A stretch of DNA of 64,000 nt from Actinomucor elegans (taxonomy: Eukaryota; Mucoromycota; Mucoromycetes; Mucorales; Mucoraceae), in NCBI GenBank assembly GCA_026027325.1, contig JAMSLZ010000005.1:2418001-2482000 (forward strand). Direction: 5' to 3'. The position numbers and the translations under genes were made by a program. The notes under the pieces are model-generated. The model did no database searches, was not told the DNA's origin, and saw nothing but the letters and a program-made list of their open reading frames with translations. Numbering within the stretch: position 1 is the stretch's first letter; each line of letters starts with the position of its first letter. Positions 11,121 through 23,392 of the stretch are shown piece after piece.

Positions 11121-12211
11121 TTGCTTTTAGTTAAAACAGCAAAACTAGCCGGTTCATCCAGCGATTCTAATTCTGAATTTCAAGATCTCAAAACTCGCAT
11201 CTGGAGACAGTGCCGCTCTTCTGGAGAATATCTCCTGAAAGTATCTTTACTTAATGTTCCTGATCAAGTGCTTTTGACTATAATTGGTCAACACTATGCA
11301 GCCAAGAATTTTTATGGAATTAAGTTTTTGGGAAGATACATCGAGATTTACCCCAGAAAATCTATCATTGGTAAGGTTATAACCGAAAGTGTTCAGTATA
11401 AAAAACAGAAGATTTATCTTTTGCTTTGTAAAGCTATTAAAGGGATCAGTAAATTTATACAGTTCTCTCTCACGGACATTCCTTATCTTTTTGATAATGA
11501 ACTTGAAAGGACTTTAAGGAAACTCTGAATCATTTTGGTTTCATTTTGGTTATAGGACTTAATCAAAAACCCACAGATGGATGGTTTATGAGCAGTAATT
11601 ACACAGTATTGCAACAAGAGGGGAACCGCTAATGTCCAGATTTTCACTATATCACTCCATGAGGTGATAGTGGAGAAGTTTGCCACACCACTTTCACTGA
11701 TATGTCTACAGGGTTTCGATATTGCCATGAAGAAGGTCACACCAAGTTTAGCTGTAAGAAAACTCTTGCAAACATTCTTTGTTACGCATGCGATAATTAC
11801 GGACCTAAACAGACCGATTATCCTAGAGCGAAATACGGAGCCCTGGAAGTTAATCCTTATAAGAAAACCTGCAAAACATCCAAGATCTGAGAGCAATTAG
11901 CCACTTTCCCACCATCGCAGGAATTGATAAATTCGATCCACGCTCCAGGTGGCAAGAAGGATAAAGAAGTAAAAGGAGCCAAAGGAAAGTAAGAATCATC
12001 AGGACACCATTCTTGATGATGGTTTCGACCAGGAGCCTTCGGATGATGAAGATTATACACCATTGCTAGAGGCGGACGAGATGGATGATAAAATGAACGA
12101 AGAGATGGAATGGGCAACTAATGAAAGCTCGCTTACTCATTTAAATGAGGAGATAGACATGTCAGATACTGATCATAAGCCTAAGACTGGAATATTACTA
12201 CTACAACGATA
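11121..12211 (+). pseudogene. Decayed LINE ORF1 (gag-like) with broken zinc knuckles
   Basis: The open stretch 11121-11528 (ending NELERTLRKL) is followed by several stops and a second piece at 11702-11890 reading RYCHEEGHTKFSC then CYACDNYG. This is a pair of CCHC-type knuckles with positions lost: the first Cys of knuckle 1 and the His and last Cys of knuckle 2 are replaced. A third piece (about 12010-12211) encodes an acidic stretch with DDEDYTPLLEADEMDD and ends at a stop. Together these resemble the nucleic-acid-binding ORF1 of a LINE. It is probably the 5' half of the element whose endonuclease/RT relics resume at about 14650, split by the minus-strand LINE. Non-functional. Confidence 0.65.
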
Positions 12212-12277
12212 ATCAATAGTAATGCAGCAGAATATTTTTTTAAGCGCCCCATCATCACCATCTAGGATGTTCCCTCA

Positions 12278-14240
12278 CTTTTTTTTTTGTAAGGAAGTAA
12301 ACTCCGGTTTTATTTTAAATCCTTGTATCGTCGCAAGATTATTGGAGAGGAAATGAAAATTGGATATAAAGAGTATATGAGAATTAGTTTAAAGTTTGAG
12401 TGAGTGTTGAGATGGTTAGACCGAATCAGTTTGACTTTCAGAATCAAGTCGGGCTAGAAGCCAAGAGGTGGATGCAATTACATTTGTCGATGAAAACGAA
12501 ACGCTATCTAAAGCGAGGCGCCAAATGCTCAGTAAAGTGCATGCAAAGATTTGATAGATATCAATTTCGGGGAGTGGGTGATTGGCGTCTCTCGTTAAAG
12601 AGGAAGAGAAGGAAAGTAGTTGAGAGATCGAGGATGATTCAACAGATTGGCTTTGTATAATGGTCTGGAAGATGTTATGCCAGACTGCTAGTTTTGGGGG
12701 GGGGGGGCAGGCGAAGAAGAAGTGGAAATAATCCTCTGTGGTGGATAGGGAACATACTGAACAGAGAGGAGATTGATGGGTGATAGGGATTAATTGATGT
12801 AGACGTTGTTTGGTGGGCAATTTTTTATGAATACAGCGATACCAGACAGTACGAGCGGGAAGAGGGATTGAGAGTGACCAAAAACGTTTCCATTGAGCTG
12901 GAAGAATGGTTGTTGATGGTTGGACGGTAGGAAGGAGAGATTTGTAATATTTAATTGATTTGATGGAGATAGTCCTGGATCGTTGGGACCGCAAGGAAAT
13001 CGTCGGTTGCTCAGGAAGGTGGTGAAGAACGAGACGGTTACAGAAAGGTTGGAGGTTGATTTCAAATATATTGTTTTGAGTTGAGGGTAGCATCCGAGAG
13101 GAAGGTTGGCATTGGTTATAAAAGAATGGTTGTAGAGGGAATTGATGGTTATGCGCAAACTGAGCAGCAAGGCGAGACAAGTTACGAAATCGCGTGAATT
13201 CGGTTCTGGTTTCCCGAAGACGTAGTGTTTGGTTTTCAAAGACAAATGTAAATACATCTTGAACTAGGAGTTTCTTAATACCGGGATGATCTTGGATCAG
13301 ATAACCCGGAAGATTAAAGATAGTGGCTAGAGGGTGAGAGTTGTGAAAGGAAGAGCTAAGTACTGAAAATAAAGGAAGAGAAAGGCAGGTGAATTGGCTG
13401 ACATTACATAGATCAAAAGATCGTGGTAAAGCATCGAAGGCTTTTGTGAAATTGTTTATAATACTTAGAAAAAGTTTGTTACCAGATAAAGTTGAAGGCA
13501 CCCAGTGTGAATGTCGAGCGTGTGGAAATAATAGATAATATCGGTATGATGGAAACGTTTTTGAAGAGCAGAAGTATTTAAGTGTGTATCTCAGTAAAGA
13601 AAGGTTTTGTTGCAGTTTGTTGGTAGAATTTGTTTCGGACAGGATCAGTGAACATACCCACCGCCATTGTAATGCATTTTGCTGTTTAACGGGATCGAGA
13701 AGACCCACTCCACCTTGTTGCCGAGATAGAGATAAAGTGCTAAATGATAAACGAGGAAAAATGCAATTATTAAGAAATTGAGATCCAAGGCTTCGCAAGC
13801 GAAGAAGTTGTGTTTGAGTAAAGATGGCTAGTCGTAGGACATGCCATAGTTTAGAGTAAATGAGTGTATTGAGGATAGTAGCGCGTCCACGTATTGATAC
13901 TGCACGTTGAGAGTGGGTGAAACAAGCAGATTTGATTTTATCATAAAGGCTGGAGAATGCCATATTTCTTTGGGTAATGCTTGAACAGATGGGAAACCCC
14001 ATATACGTAAGAGGGTTGGCGGAAAATCGATCATGCCAGGAAGTGATATCTTTTTCGAAGAGAAAGGATTTCCATTCAATGAGTGAAGCACCCGACAGAG
14101 AGAAGGCTTGTGTCGATGTTTCCTCACAACCCAATAATGACTGTTGTAAACATGGCTTGTTCAGTGTCCATTACCAATCAAGTCAATGTTCGACAATACT
14201 TATACTCAGCTTGTGCTTTGGTAGCTTTGTAACGTCGGTT
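12278..14240 (-). mobile_element. 5'-truncated LINE (non-LTR retrotransposon)
   Basis: Minus-strand element containing the C-terminal part of an ORF2 (12416-14134). A T-run on the plus strand at about 12279-12288 is a candidate poly(A) tail of the minus-strand transcript. Endonuclease and RT catalytic core are missing, as expected from 5' truncation on insertion. The 5' side meets a (TA)n run at about 14243. It sits between the ORF1 relic (11121-12211) and endonuclease/RT relic (14650 onwards) of a plus-strand LINE, which indicates nested insertion. Exact ends and target-site duplications were not established. Confidence 0.65.
12416..14134 (-). CDS. LINE ORF2 C-terminal fragment (RT thumb and zf-RVT)
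   Basis: Open for 572 codons without a stop, so the insertion is fairly recent. The N-terminal part has the region after the RT palm typical of LINE ORF2: FEKDITSWHDRFSANPLTYM, the SIRGRATILNTLIYSKLWH helix region, and the GGVGLLDPVKQQNALQWRW motif. The C-terminal part has the zf-RVT domain: PARTVWYRCIHKKLPT followed by C-x2-C-x8-H-x4-C (CSVC...HFFFACP). A 12-base G/C homopolymer (12696-12707) encodes the prolines after that last Cys. The YxDD-type catalytic core is absent, so it cannot reverse-transcribe alone. Frames on the other strand and 12790-13257 are shadows. Confidence 0.85.
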   Translation of the reverse strand: MGCEETSTQAFSLSGASLIEWKSFLFEKDITSWHDRFSANPLTYMGFPICSSITQRNMAFSSLYDKIKSACFTHSQRAVSIRGRATILNTLIYSKLWHVLRLAIFTQTQLLRLRSLGSQFLNNCIFPRLSFSTLSLSRQQGGVGLLDPVKQQNALQWRWVCSLILSETNSTNKLQQNLSLLRYTLKYFCSSKTFPSYRYYLLFPHARHSHWVPSTLSGNKLFLSIINNFTKAFDALPRSFDLCNVSQFTCLSLPLFSVLSSSFHNSHPLATIFNLPGYLIQDHPGIKKLLVQDVFTFVFENQTLRLRETRTEFTRFRNLSRLAAQFAHNHQFPLQPFFYNQCQPSSRMLPSTQNNIFEINLQPFCNRLVLHHLPEQPTISLRSQRSRTISIKSIKYYKSLLPTVQPSTTILPAQWKRFWSLSIPLPARTVWYRCIHKKLPTKQRLHQLIPITHQSPLCSVCSLSTTEDYFHFFFACPPPPKLAVWHNIFQTIIQSQSVESSSISQLLSFSSSLTRDANHPLPEIDIYQIFACTLLSIWRLALDSVSFSSTNVIASTSWLLARLDSESQTDSV

Positions 14241-14241
14241 A

Positions 14242-14242
<1 letters not shown>

Positions 14243-14278
<36 letters not shown>
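14243..14278 (+). repeat. (TA)n microsatellite
   Basis: About 17 uninterrupted TA dinucleotides between the 5' edge of the minus-strand LINE and unrelated DNA. Self-complementary on both strands. Confidence 0.9.
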
Positions 14279-14283
<5 letters not shown>

Positions 14284-14649
14284 CAATGCTTAGTGTAACT
14301 AACTTTCATAAACTATCTATCACCGAACATAAGTCGTACTAGAATGGATTACTATAAATCCTTGTTAACTCCATGAGCGCAGTCTTTGACTAACTCAATC
14401 GTCTATAATATTAAGTTAAATCCGAACTTCAATTTTGTATAAATAGCTCATCATTTTAATGCTTTAATAAATTAGTTGGGTTTATCAGTCTGATTATTTT
14501 TACAGCCTTTATTATATTCGATATAACAATGACTAAAAACTTCTCTCTTAAGTATAAGTCACTAAATTCCAATAGCTTGGTCAAACAAAGTAAATTAGTA
14601 AAACAGTATTTCTTTATTCGGTATCTACGGCTTATAGTTAGATATACTT

Positions 14650-16450
14650 TCATTACAAGAAACTCATGCCTGAGATATCACTATTCCTTTTTTTAACATG
14701 CATCTCCAAGCCAAACAAACCTTTTGGGCTGAACGTTGCCGTATTGCCTCATTCTCTCTTTTATACTTAATATTTCCAGTATCTGCTAATCATTCTTATA
14801 CATTGGAGCGATTCATATTATGTCAAGCTCAGCACCTTCATTAATTCTATGCATCCTTCTATATATTCCATATTTATGCTCCGGCTTCATCTAATCCTCA
14901 ATGGAGAACTTTCTTTCAATCCGTTTTGAATATGCTTATAGAATTGGACAATTCAATCGATCTAACTTGATTGGTTGTTTTTGCCAACTTCAACTATGAT
15001 TACCAATGAGATATAATTAGAGGAAAAGGTTTTCATACCAGAACCAAGTTGCAAGGGGTTTCTTTTCTTCAAGAATCATTTTATAATTGCATGCTTCATA
15101 ATGACCTGGATACTATCCCCAATCTTCCAACGTAATATAGAGAGCATCCCTTGTATCGACTACATCTATGCGGGGCCCTTGCTTCAACATTCAGTCACTG
15201 ATGCCTCTAACGAATATATCAAGCCTGCGTAGTCTGACTACGTCGTATTAAGTGTTTCTTTCAACCTGGGTAAATCTAAAGTATGGTTTGGCCTTGGCGA
15301 GCCAATCTTGCCTCCATCAATAACCCACAATTTCGAGAAATATTATCGCTAAAGTTTCAATCTCTGATGGACACTATGTCCAGTTGACTTTCACCATAAG
15401 AACAGTAGGAGTTGGTCAAAACTATCACTAAAGCAGTTATTAGGAAATCCGAGATTAAGTATGCTTCAGGGCATAAACTAACATTTAAACATCTTGAAAG
15501 GAAACGTAATCGTCTTCTTCAATCTAAACTTCCAATTGCAATTCTTATATATTCCTTTCCAAGAATCGACAACATGATTCTAATACTACAGCAGGAGCTA
15601 GTAGATAATACACCTTTGAAAGCTGGTGTTATCTGGTGTGAAAAGGGTGAACGATCTGCTGGCTACCTGAAAGTGATTCACTAACAACGAGCTGCTCAAC
15701 AATACATACCATCTCAGTGGGACTGTACGGTAATTTTCACGCTTGAACACAATAGAGACGAATACGCTTACTATTGACGTTCAGCATATGAAATTCTATG
15801 CTTAACGGTTTTACCAGTCATCGTATACAGTAGACCTAGTCTTGATATATGATATTGAATCGTATTTTAATGGTATCAATTTTGAGCGAACATTGGATTT
15901 CAAAGAACAGGATTTAATCACGCTATCTATCGATACAGAAGAATTGATCGAACAAGCCATCAGGACAAAGAAGACTTGTGGCTTGGGTCCAGACGGTCAG
16001 TTATCCTTATCTCAACTTTCTGTTTAACCTCGCATATCAAGAATCTAGTGAATCGGGTTTATAAAGTAGTTTTAGCATGCTAATTTCTTAATTCATGGAT
16101 AAATATTAGAGTTAGGGTTTCGTCAAAGGAGGGTGATCTTTGATCTTTAAAAAACCATAGGTTTATTTTCCTCATTAATTGTAATGCAAAGGTATTTACA
16201 AGGTTAATCACTCAGCGTATTGGCTCGCAAGTAAAGAAGCTATTGGGTTCCTACCAGTCTGATTTTCTCCCTGGGTAATTTATCGACGACAATGAGCTCG
16301 CTCTGTCCATGGTATTAGATCAAGCCAAAGTTTTGGACAAAAGAAATGAAATACTCCTGTTTATATCCTTCAATTCTCTTGGTGCAGTTAAGTGTACCTT
16401 CAATTCATACCTAAGAATCGTTACTAGAGTTTAAAAAGTTGTGCAATCTA
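14650..16450 (+). pseudogene. Decayed LINE ORF2: endonuclease and reverse transcriptase
   Basis: Plus-strand relic with many stops and frame changes. At about 14653 the frame reads LQETHA then, after a stop, HLQAKQTFWAERC, the start of an AP-endonuclease-type LINE domain. Further pieces: 15412-15684 (region before the RT palm, with KHLERKRNRLLQSKLP), 15842-16027 (ending CGLGPDGQ, the SPGxDG-like RT motif), and about 16185-16420 with ITQRIGSQVKKLLGSYQSDF, LPG, a stop, then FIDDNELALSM, matching the RT palm. Probably the ORF2 of the same element whose ORF1 relic is at 11121. Too degraded to be active. Confidence 0.75.
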
Positions 16451-18009
16451 CTCTCATATAATATATAGCATGTAAGAACATAGAGGCAGAGGAGGAGTTT
16501 TATACTACAGTATGTATATATGCTATAATACATAGTAGATAAAGGCTAACGCATGTGATACTAGGAGAAAATATGAGATAATTTACGAGAAAAAAAAGGA
16601 TAACGTATTACTAATTAATGCATAACATTATAATCGAATTTAAACTAAACAAACCTTCTACTGGATGTAATTCTCTGTTCTCAACGTATACAGGACATCA
16701 GATGTGGTATTAAATAGAGATCTTTCAAGAAAATTACCAAGCATAAAATATTGTTTATTGAAACTAGAAAGTCTCCACTTGCCATTGGAAATTAGGCTAT
16801 AACTTCTATCAAATGAATACATGCAGCCAACAAAGGCTCTGACGTTACTTGTCTCTTATACATTCATGTTCAGTCGCATCAATGAACCATACTTATTTTA
16901 AGAAAGAAAAACATTACTATCTTCTCTCAAATTGGCTTACAGCACTATCAACAAGGCTATAAACTCTGATATTCTTGAACCTGTGCCATTGCTCAAATTT
17001 CGTGTTATTTCATATTATATCTAACACAAGCTCATTTTCCTCCTGTCATCCCACCATTTGTCAAACCAAGCCTATTTTTTGATGCTATCAATTTTGGCAG
17101 TCTCGCTTTTAAGCCTGCTACCAAGGAATAGCATACCACCAAGTGTTAACAGGGCTGTATTTCACCGCATTTATTCAGCATTAGAGAAACAGTATGGTCC
17201 TGTTTTTGGTTATCATCACTTTCTTGCATTTTAAAAGAATAGTACTGTACTGATTTATATATATATATATATGTATAATATTAAAAACCAATTTATATTT
17301 GATCTAGTACCAAATCGAAAATTACTACATAAATCCATTAAGCCAACTATCCCATATCCTATCTTTATCCTTTACCCTGATCGTATGAAGATACAAACAT
17401 CATTTCTTTTACTGTACTAGTAAATCTATTGCAAGGCAGTTAACTATCTTCGAATTCTTGCGACCTATGATTGAAACTGTGGACACAATCTAAGCTCTCG
17501 AAAACATCAACTTTTATAAAGTTAATTATAACCAGTGCTTTCAGCATCTCTGTACATACAAATTATCATTTTTACTAATATATCTCAAATATGAATCTCC
17601 TACTTTCACTCCATATTTAATACACTTCTTTATATCCTTCTCAAGTCACAGATTATATCAAAGACAGCATGCAATGGTGAAAGAAAACTCTCGTTTACTA
17701 TCATTGATAACTTTGGTATTGCTCCATAGTCTACTCATTGTTGAAATATTTATCGTCAATAATGTTGCAACCGAAATTGCCTATAGGACTGGCATGGCTG
17801 CCTCTGAGGTTTTTATGATAATGGAACTCTACATGGCACACAATAAAAAGTAATAGCGGTCGAATATTGTATAATTATTATAGTTTATATTTTAGTCAGG
17901 TAAATTACATGAAGATTGTTTATCGAAAACCAAAGGATATACACATATATTGAACCAGTATCAGTGATTATATGATATCTGAAATCATATATGCTTTATT
18001 TAAATTAGG
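16451..18009. other. Region after LINE relic, unassigned
   Basis: No intact gene. Short peptide-like stretches remain on the plus strand (around 16920-17240 and 17660-17850), broken by stops. They may be the 3' end of the same LINE or another decayed element; I could not assign them. A (TA)n run is near 17257-17272. Confidence 0.4.
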
Positions 18010-18041
18010 CTGCTTCTGTAACTATTAATTATTTGATATTT

Positions 18042-18437
18042 TTAAACACTTTTCAGTTTGCAGCATTCTACTTTTGAATTTGTTGAAAAAAAGCCGCAAC
18101 CAGAACCATCATATCTTCCAGTGTATCTCCAATCAGATCCATATGTATCACATGTAGTTTGACCGCCGATAAGTGCACCGGCACAATATGACCATTTACA
18201 TTCGTTTGTTTGAACCTTGGTGATTCCACAGCATTTAAACTGTTTTCCAGATAGAACACTAGAGCAACCTCTAGTTTCACCGTTGAATTGTCCTCCGTCA
18301 GGGAAAGAATGCTCACAAGCATAGCCTCCACCATACGCAATGCCATAGCAAGTAGGTGTCCATTCACAGATAGATGCACTGACAGCATATGCATTAAGAG
18401 ATAGAGCTACTAAGGTTACCAACTTCATTTTTTGCAA
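18042..18437 (-). CDS. Small secreted 12-cysteine protein, copy 2
   Basis: Single-exon gene, 131 residues, paralog of 9383-9781. The signal peptide is nearly identical (MQKMKLVTLVALSLNAYAVS). All 12 cysteines are kept: half 1 is C-x5-C-x10-C-x16-C-x10-CC and half 2 is C-x4-C-x10-C-x17-C-x10-CC. Between the cysteines the first half has changed more (IAYGGGYACEHSFPDGG versus VSWDGDYACKETFPSGG) than the second half (shared KWSYCAG, GQTTCDTYGSDW, VECCK). Keeping every cysteine, the signal peptide and an open frame after duplication suggests both copies are under selection. Function unknown. The frame 18068-18394 is a shadow. Confidence 0.85.
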   Translation of the reverse strand: MQKMKLVTLVALSLNAYAVSASICEWTPTCYGIAYGGGYACEHSFPDGGQFNGETRGCSSVLSGKQFKCCGITKVQTNECKWSYCAGALIGGQTTCDTYGSDWRYTGRYDGSGCGFFSTNSKVECCKLKSV

Positions 18438-18481
18438 TGATAAAATTGAAAGATAATGAAAAGCTACTCAATTGAGCTCTT

Positions 18482-18490
18482 CTTTTTATA
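18482..18490 (-). promoter_or_regulatory. TATA-like box of cysteine-rich gene 2
   Basis: TATAAAAAG on the minus strand, 45-53 bases upstream of the ATG, at the same position as in copy 1. Confidence 0.6.
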
Positions 18491-19576
18491 CCTGTTCTTC
18501 TATGCTTGTCTTCTATTCAGCCTGCATAGTTCTGCAATCTTTAAGTCATCAACGCCAATCAGACAATCTTTTAATTAAACATTCTCACCTTTCTATATCT
18601 TTTACATATCCGAAACCTAATAGCAATGTTCCCGCGACATTTTTGATGAAAAAATAACGGTCAAGATGATTCCTGTCGTGGGTGGTGACTTTGCAGTCTT
18701 TCTTATGACGATGGTCATTTTTACAGTTATATATTTTGTAGAATAAATTTCATTCAGTAAATAAAAATATTAACACTTTGTTAAAAGCACTTTTCATAAG
18801 ACCCTTGAAGCCGCAGCTCTTACTTTTAATTCCAGAATAGTATTATATTGGAATAAAGTTTATTTGGAAACTGAGATTAGTAGTAAGAATAATAATAGAG
18901 TATCGAGGATGTCATTCTCAGTGAATATTGGGATACAGTGATGTGTTGATGACACATATTGATAGTTGTCTAGTATCGATAGATATTGGTCAACGTTAGA
19001 ATTTTGTTGAACTTCATCAAATGTTATATCTTGTTACCAAGTTCCAATAATTCAAAAAAAAAAAAGAAGAGTCTCCACGAAATCACATTAGTTAGCTGCA
19101 ATCGCTTACTATTTATTAATAGAAAAGTAGGAGTTGTTGCAATATCGAACAGTTTACGAAAAGTAAATATAAAAGCAATCGAACAGAAACTGCATTATCC
19201 GTTCTCTTAACATGGTATAGGAATATCTAAAGTTAAATACAACAGTTTTGGATACCCCTGCTTGTAATTGAAAATACTAACGGAAAAAAAAGGATAGATA
19301 GAAAGCAACAATCTCTCAACAAGTCGAAGGTAGTTCATGCAATCAATATATTCACTGTACCTCAGTAAAAAAAAAAAAAAAAGAGGAGTTTAATAGATGT
19401 AGTATAAATCTTACATGAATCGCGGATACTGTTCCGATGCGTCATAAATCCGAGATTATGCAAGTGGACTATTAGTCTTAAGATCAAATAGGTTCTATAA
19501 AACGTATGTTATTTGGATTTAATTATGGTGAGCATAATATATTGATCATTCAAAAGTTTAGAAATTTTCTGAGGGA

Positions 19577-19634
19577 TACAGCAGTTCATTCTGAGTAAGG
19601 AATGCTTATTAAATGTGATATTTGGCCGCGATTG
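19577..19634 (+). repeat. Dispersed intergenic repeat copy
   Basis: Counterpart of 10888-10946 inside the segmental duplication: GCAGTTCATTCTGAGTAAGG, then AATGCTTATTAAATGTGATA, then TTTGGCC. Confidence 0.55.
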
Positions 19635-19665
19635 AATGAAAGGTTTATATCTGCAGATCCAGCTT

Positions 19666-21620
19666 ATATGTATGCCGCATATTTGAAAATCCGAAAAGAT
19701 GTAAATAGTAATAAAATCTAAAAGATTTACAAAAATTTAGATAGATATTTATTACTACATGAAGCAAACGGACTAACTCATTATAAAGGAAGGATAATAT
19801 GAAAAAATAATTGCTTGCAAGTTCAACAAGCGAGTAGCTAACACGCGTTGAGGATGAATATATTGCTATTATATGAAAAGATCCACCTTTATTCATTTTT
19901 ATAGCTTAAAGTATATAACACAATTTATAAGTTCATTGGTCTATAGCCAGCTAATATGCAGGGATAAACAAGCTGCTTTCATCTGGGATTAAAGTTGACC
20001 AGAAGCATCAGGATTGGGTTGTCTTTCTTGCACAGGGTCTGTTCTTGTTAACGATTAATCCTACAACCGCAAAACATCACGCTATCATAACTGCAAAACT
20101 GTGACATGACGGTATATTTAGGAAAAGGCCCTTATAACATTTATGGACTATGGCAATATCGATCAATCCTCAGGAAAAAAGTATAAGACAATTTTCAAAT
20201 TTGGTTTAGCATCAAAGGAAGAACAGCTGTCTAGATATCAGTTATCAAACCAAATAAACATGCATTTCTGCAAGCGTAAAATACGATCTCACTAGACACT
20301 AAGAACGTAAAAAGAAAAAAACACGACTGGAGTTAGTATGAACACATATCTGTGGTTTCAATATTGTATAGAATAATATAGCAGATTAGCTTGAGTTTTT
20401 TTTTTAAAAAAAATAGCAATTCTTGATTTGAATCAAAATAAGCTTCTGCATCAGTTACAAGTTAGTTTAGGTTGTAATGCCACTATTTTTTTTTAGATAA
20501 CTTACATACTCTTGTTGGTATCATGCTTATATAATACATTGTGGCTTCTTTTATACAATCTCTACATCTATCAAAAAGCGGCGTGCCGCGTAACTTATTT
20601 TTCCTTACATTTGAAACAATGAAAAGATACTATCTTTGAATTCTTCAGCGCCGCAACTAAAATTTAATCTTATTCAGGAATATAACTATATTTGCTGTTT
20701 TATTCCGTTGTATTTACATATTTATATTTTGCACATTCAAGCACATCGACATTTGTTTACCTTGGATAATCCAAATTGATACTAATAATCAACGCATTGA
20801 TCTATATGTGACACAAGGATGGGTTGAAATAATCATCCTTTAATCTGATGGCTCATCATTGAAATCCCGAGGATGGCCTATGATCGATTTGTTACTATGC
20901 TATCAACGCGGTATTTCTATTGATAAATGATACGCGTAGTAATTGATATGAATCGTAAGCTCTTGTCTTTAATATTAAGAAAGAAAAAGAGAGAGAAAAC
21001 AATTCGCCAAGATATTAGAATAGGTAAAGCTGTTGATTAAAATTTATCCAAGCATTAGCTTCAGCATGAGCGTATGTTTCTGTAACTATGATAATTTAAT
21101 ATCGAGACAAAACGTCATATTGAAAACCCTTGACATAAGCCCCCAAGTGTGAAGTCATTCTGATGCCTCCGATTAATAGACTTGTTCTTATCTCAAAGTC
21201 AGTGTAAAGTGATGCAGTTGGTTAAAGGGTAGAATTTATTATAAAATGATAGTGTATTTGTATATTATGTATCCTAAATCGTTTGCATTCGGCTCATAAT
21301 TATTATCATTTATCATTTGAAGCGCGAGAAAAATACTCCAAAGGAATGTAATCAATGAAAATTATGGTGCAAAAAAAAAAAAAGAACGTACGACTCTACT
21401 TTGCGTATATCAACGTATAAAGTCTTGCAGAATAAGTATTCAGTAGTAAGCGGGCTTTATGACACGTTATCGCAGTTATCTCTTTAAACTATGCCAGACT
21501 GAGTCAATCGCTTTAATCATCAGGTCATCTCAAAGGCTGAGTTTTGACTTAGAAACCAAAGGAATTTACCGCGCCAAAAAGTGTTTACTTTGAATACCCA
21601 TGAAGTTTGAGACATGGTAA
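19666..21620. other. Intergenic region upstream of GAPDH
   Basis: About 2 kb without a supported gene. Contains a T10A8 palindromic tract (20396-20413). The frame 19645-19896 (minus) has no family features. Confidence 0.5.
20396..20413. repeat. T10A8 palindromic tract
   Basis: Ten T followed directly by eight A. One of five such TnAn tracts in intergenic DNA of this window. Confidence 0.8.
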
Positions 21621-22776
<1,156 letters not shown>

Positions 22777-23392
22777 ATCATAATAATCATCTTTGCATTT
22801 CATACAAAAACATCTGTTATATAGTTTAAAAAAAACGAAACCTCATAATAAAATAGTGTTACATATTCATCCTCTCTTTCGCTTATACATGCTTGTCTTT
22901 TTTTTTAATATCTGACCCATGAGCTTATTGGCAGCAACATTACTGGACATGTACCCAATATGCAAGGTTTTCGCGCGTATTTGACACACACAATCATGCA
23001 ATGTTTTTAAGTTACACCAGCGGTGAAACCCCATGTTAAGTTAAATAGCCGTACTAGTTTCCGTCACATCGGTTTCAAAAATTCACGTAATCGATCAAAA
23101 CTTCTGTCAGACATAAAATATGTATTCTAACTTGCGTGCTATGTTTGGAGGCTAACCGAGTATCCGATTCCACCCTGTATAAAGCATATCCCAACTATTT
23201 TCGGTGGATATGTTCTCATATAGAAGCTCATTCACTGTGATTTCATTATATACATAATCATGGAGCAACTGATATGTTATAAATCAAAGGATATTTTGAT
23301 TAATGAGTTTTCATGCGCTAATAATATATACTCGGAGCAGAAGGAATCAAGTATATTTACTTTTTTTCAAACATTTGTTTAAATTTACTTTA
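22777..23392. other. Intergenic region, GAPDH to zinc-finger gene 2
   Basis: Holds the GAPDH 3' end, including an AATAAA hexamer at 22847-22852, about 70 bases after the stop. No other gene seen. An in-frame ATG at 23303 would extend the next gene by 30 residues lacking conservation. Confidence 0.5.
22847..22852 (+). terminator. Candidate poly(A) signal of GAPDH
   Basis: AATAAA about 70 bases after the GAPDH stop codon, followed by a T-rich stretch. Confidence 0.45.

Larger units (their letters stand above)
18010..19665 (+). repeat. Segmental duplication, copy B
   Basis: Second copy of the block at 9330-10985, same orientation, with point differences and small indels, including a ~26-base extra piece near 18796-18821 and a longer A-run near 19053. 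Similarity stops at about 19665, where copy A gives way to the LINE relic side. Confidence 0.85.

Noticed and set aside
12400..14279. Plus-strand frames over the LINE fragment (12400-12660, 13584-13781, 13977-14279)
   Set aside because: Opposite the clear LINE ORF2 frame; the last runs into the TA repeat.
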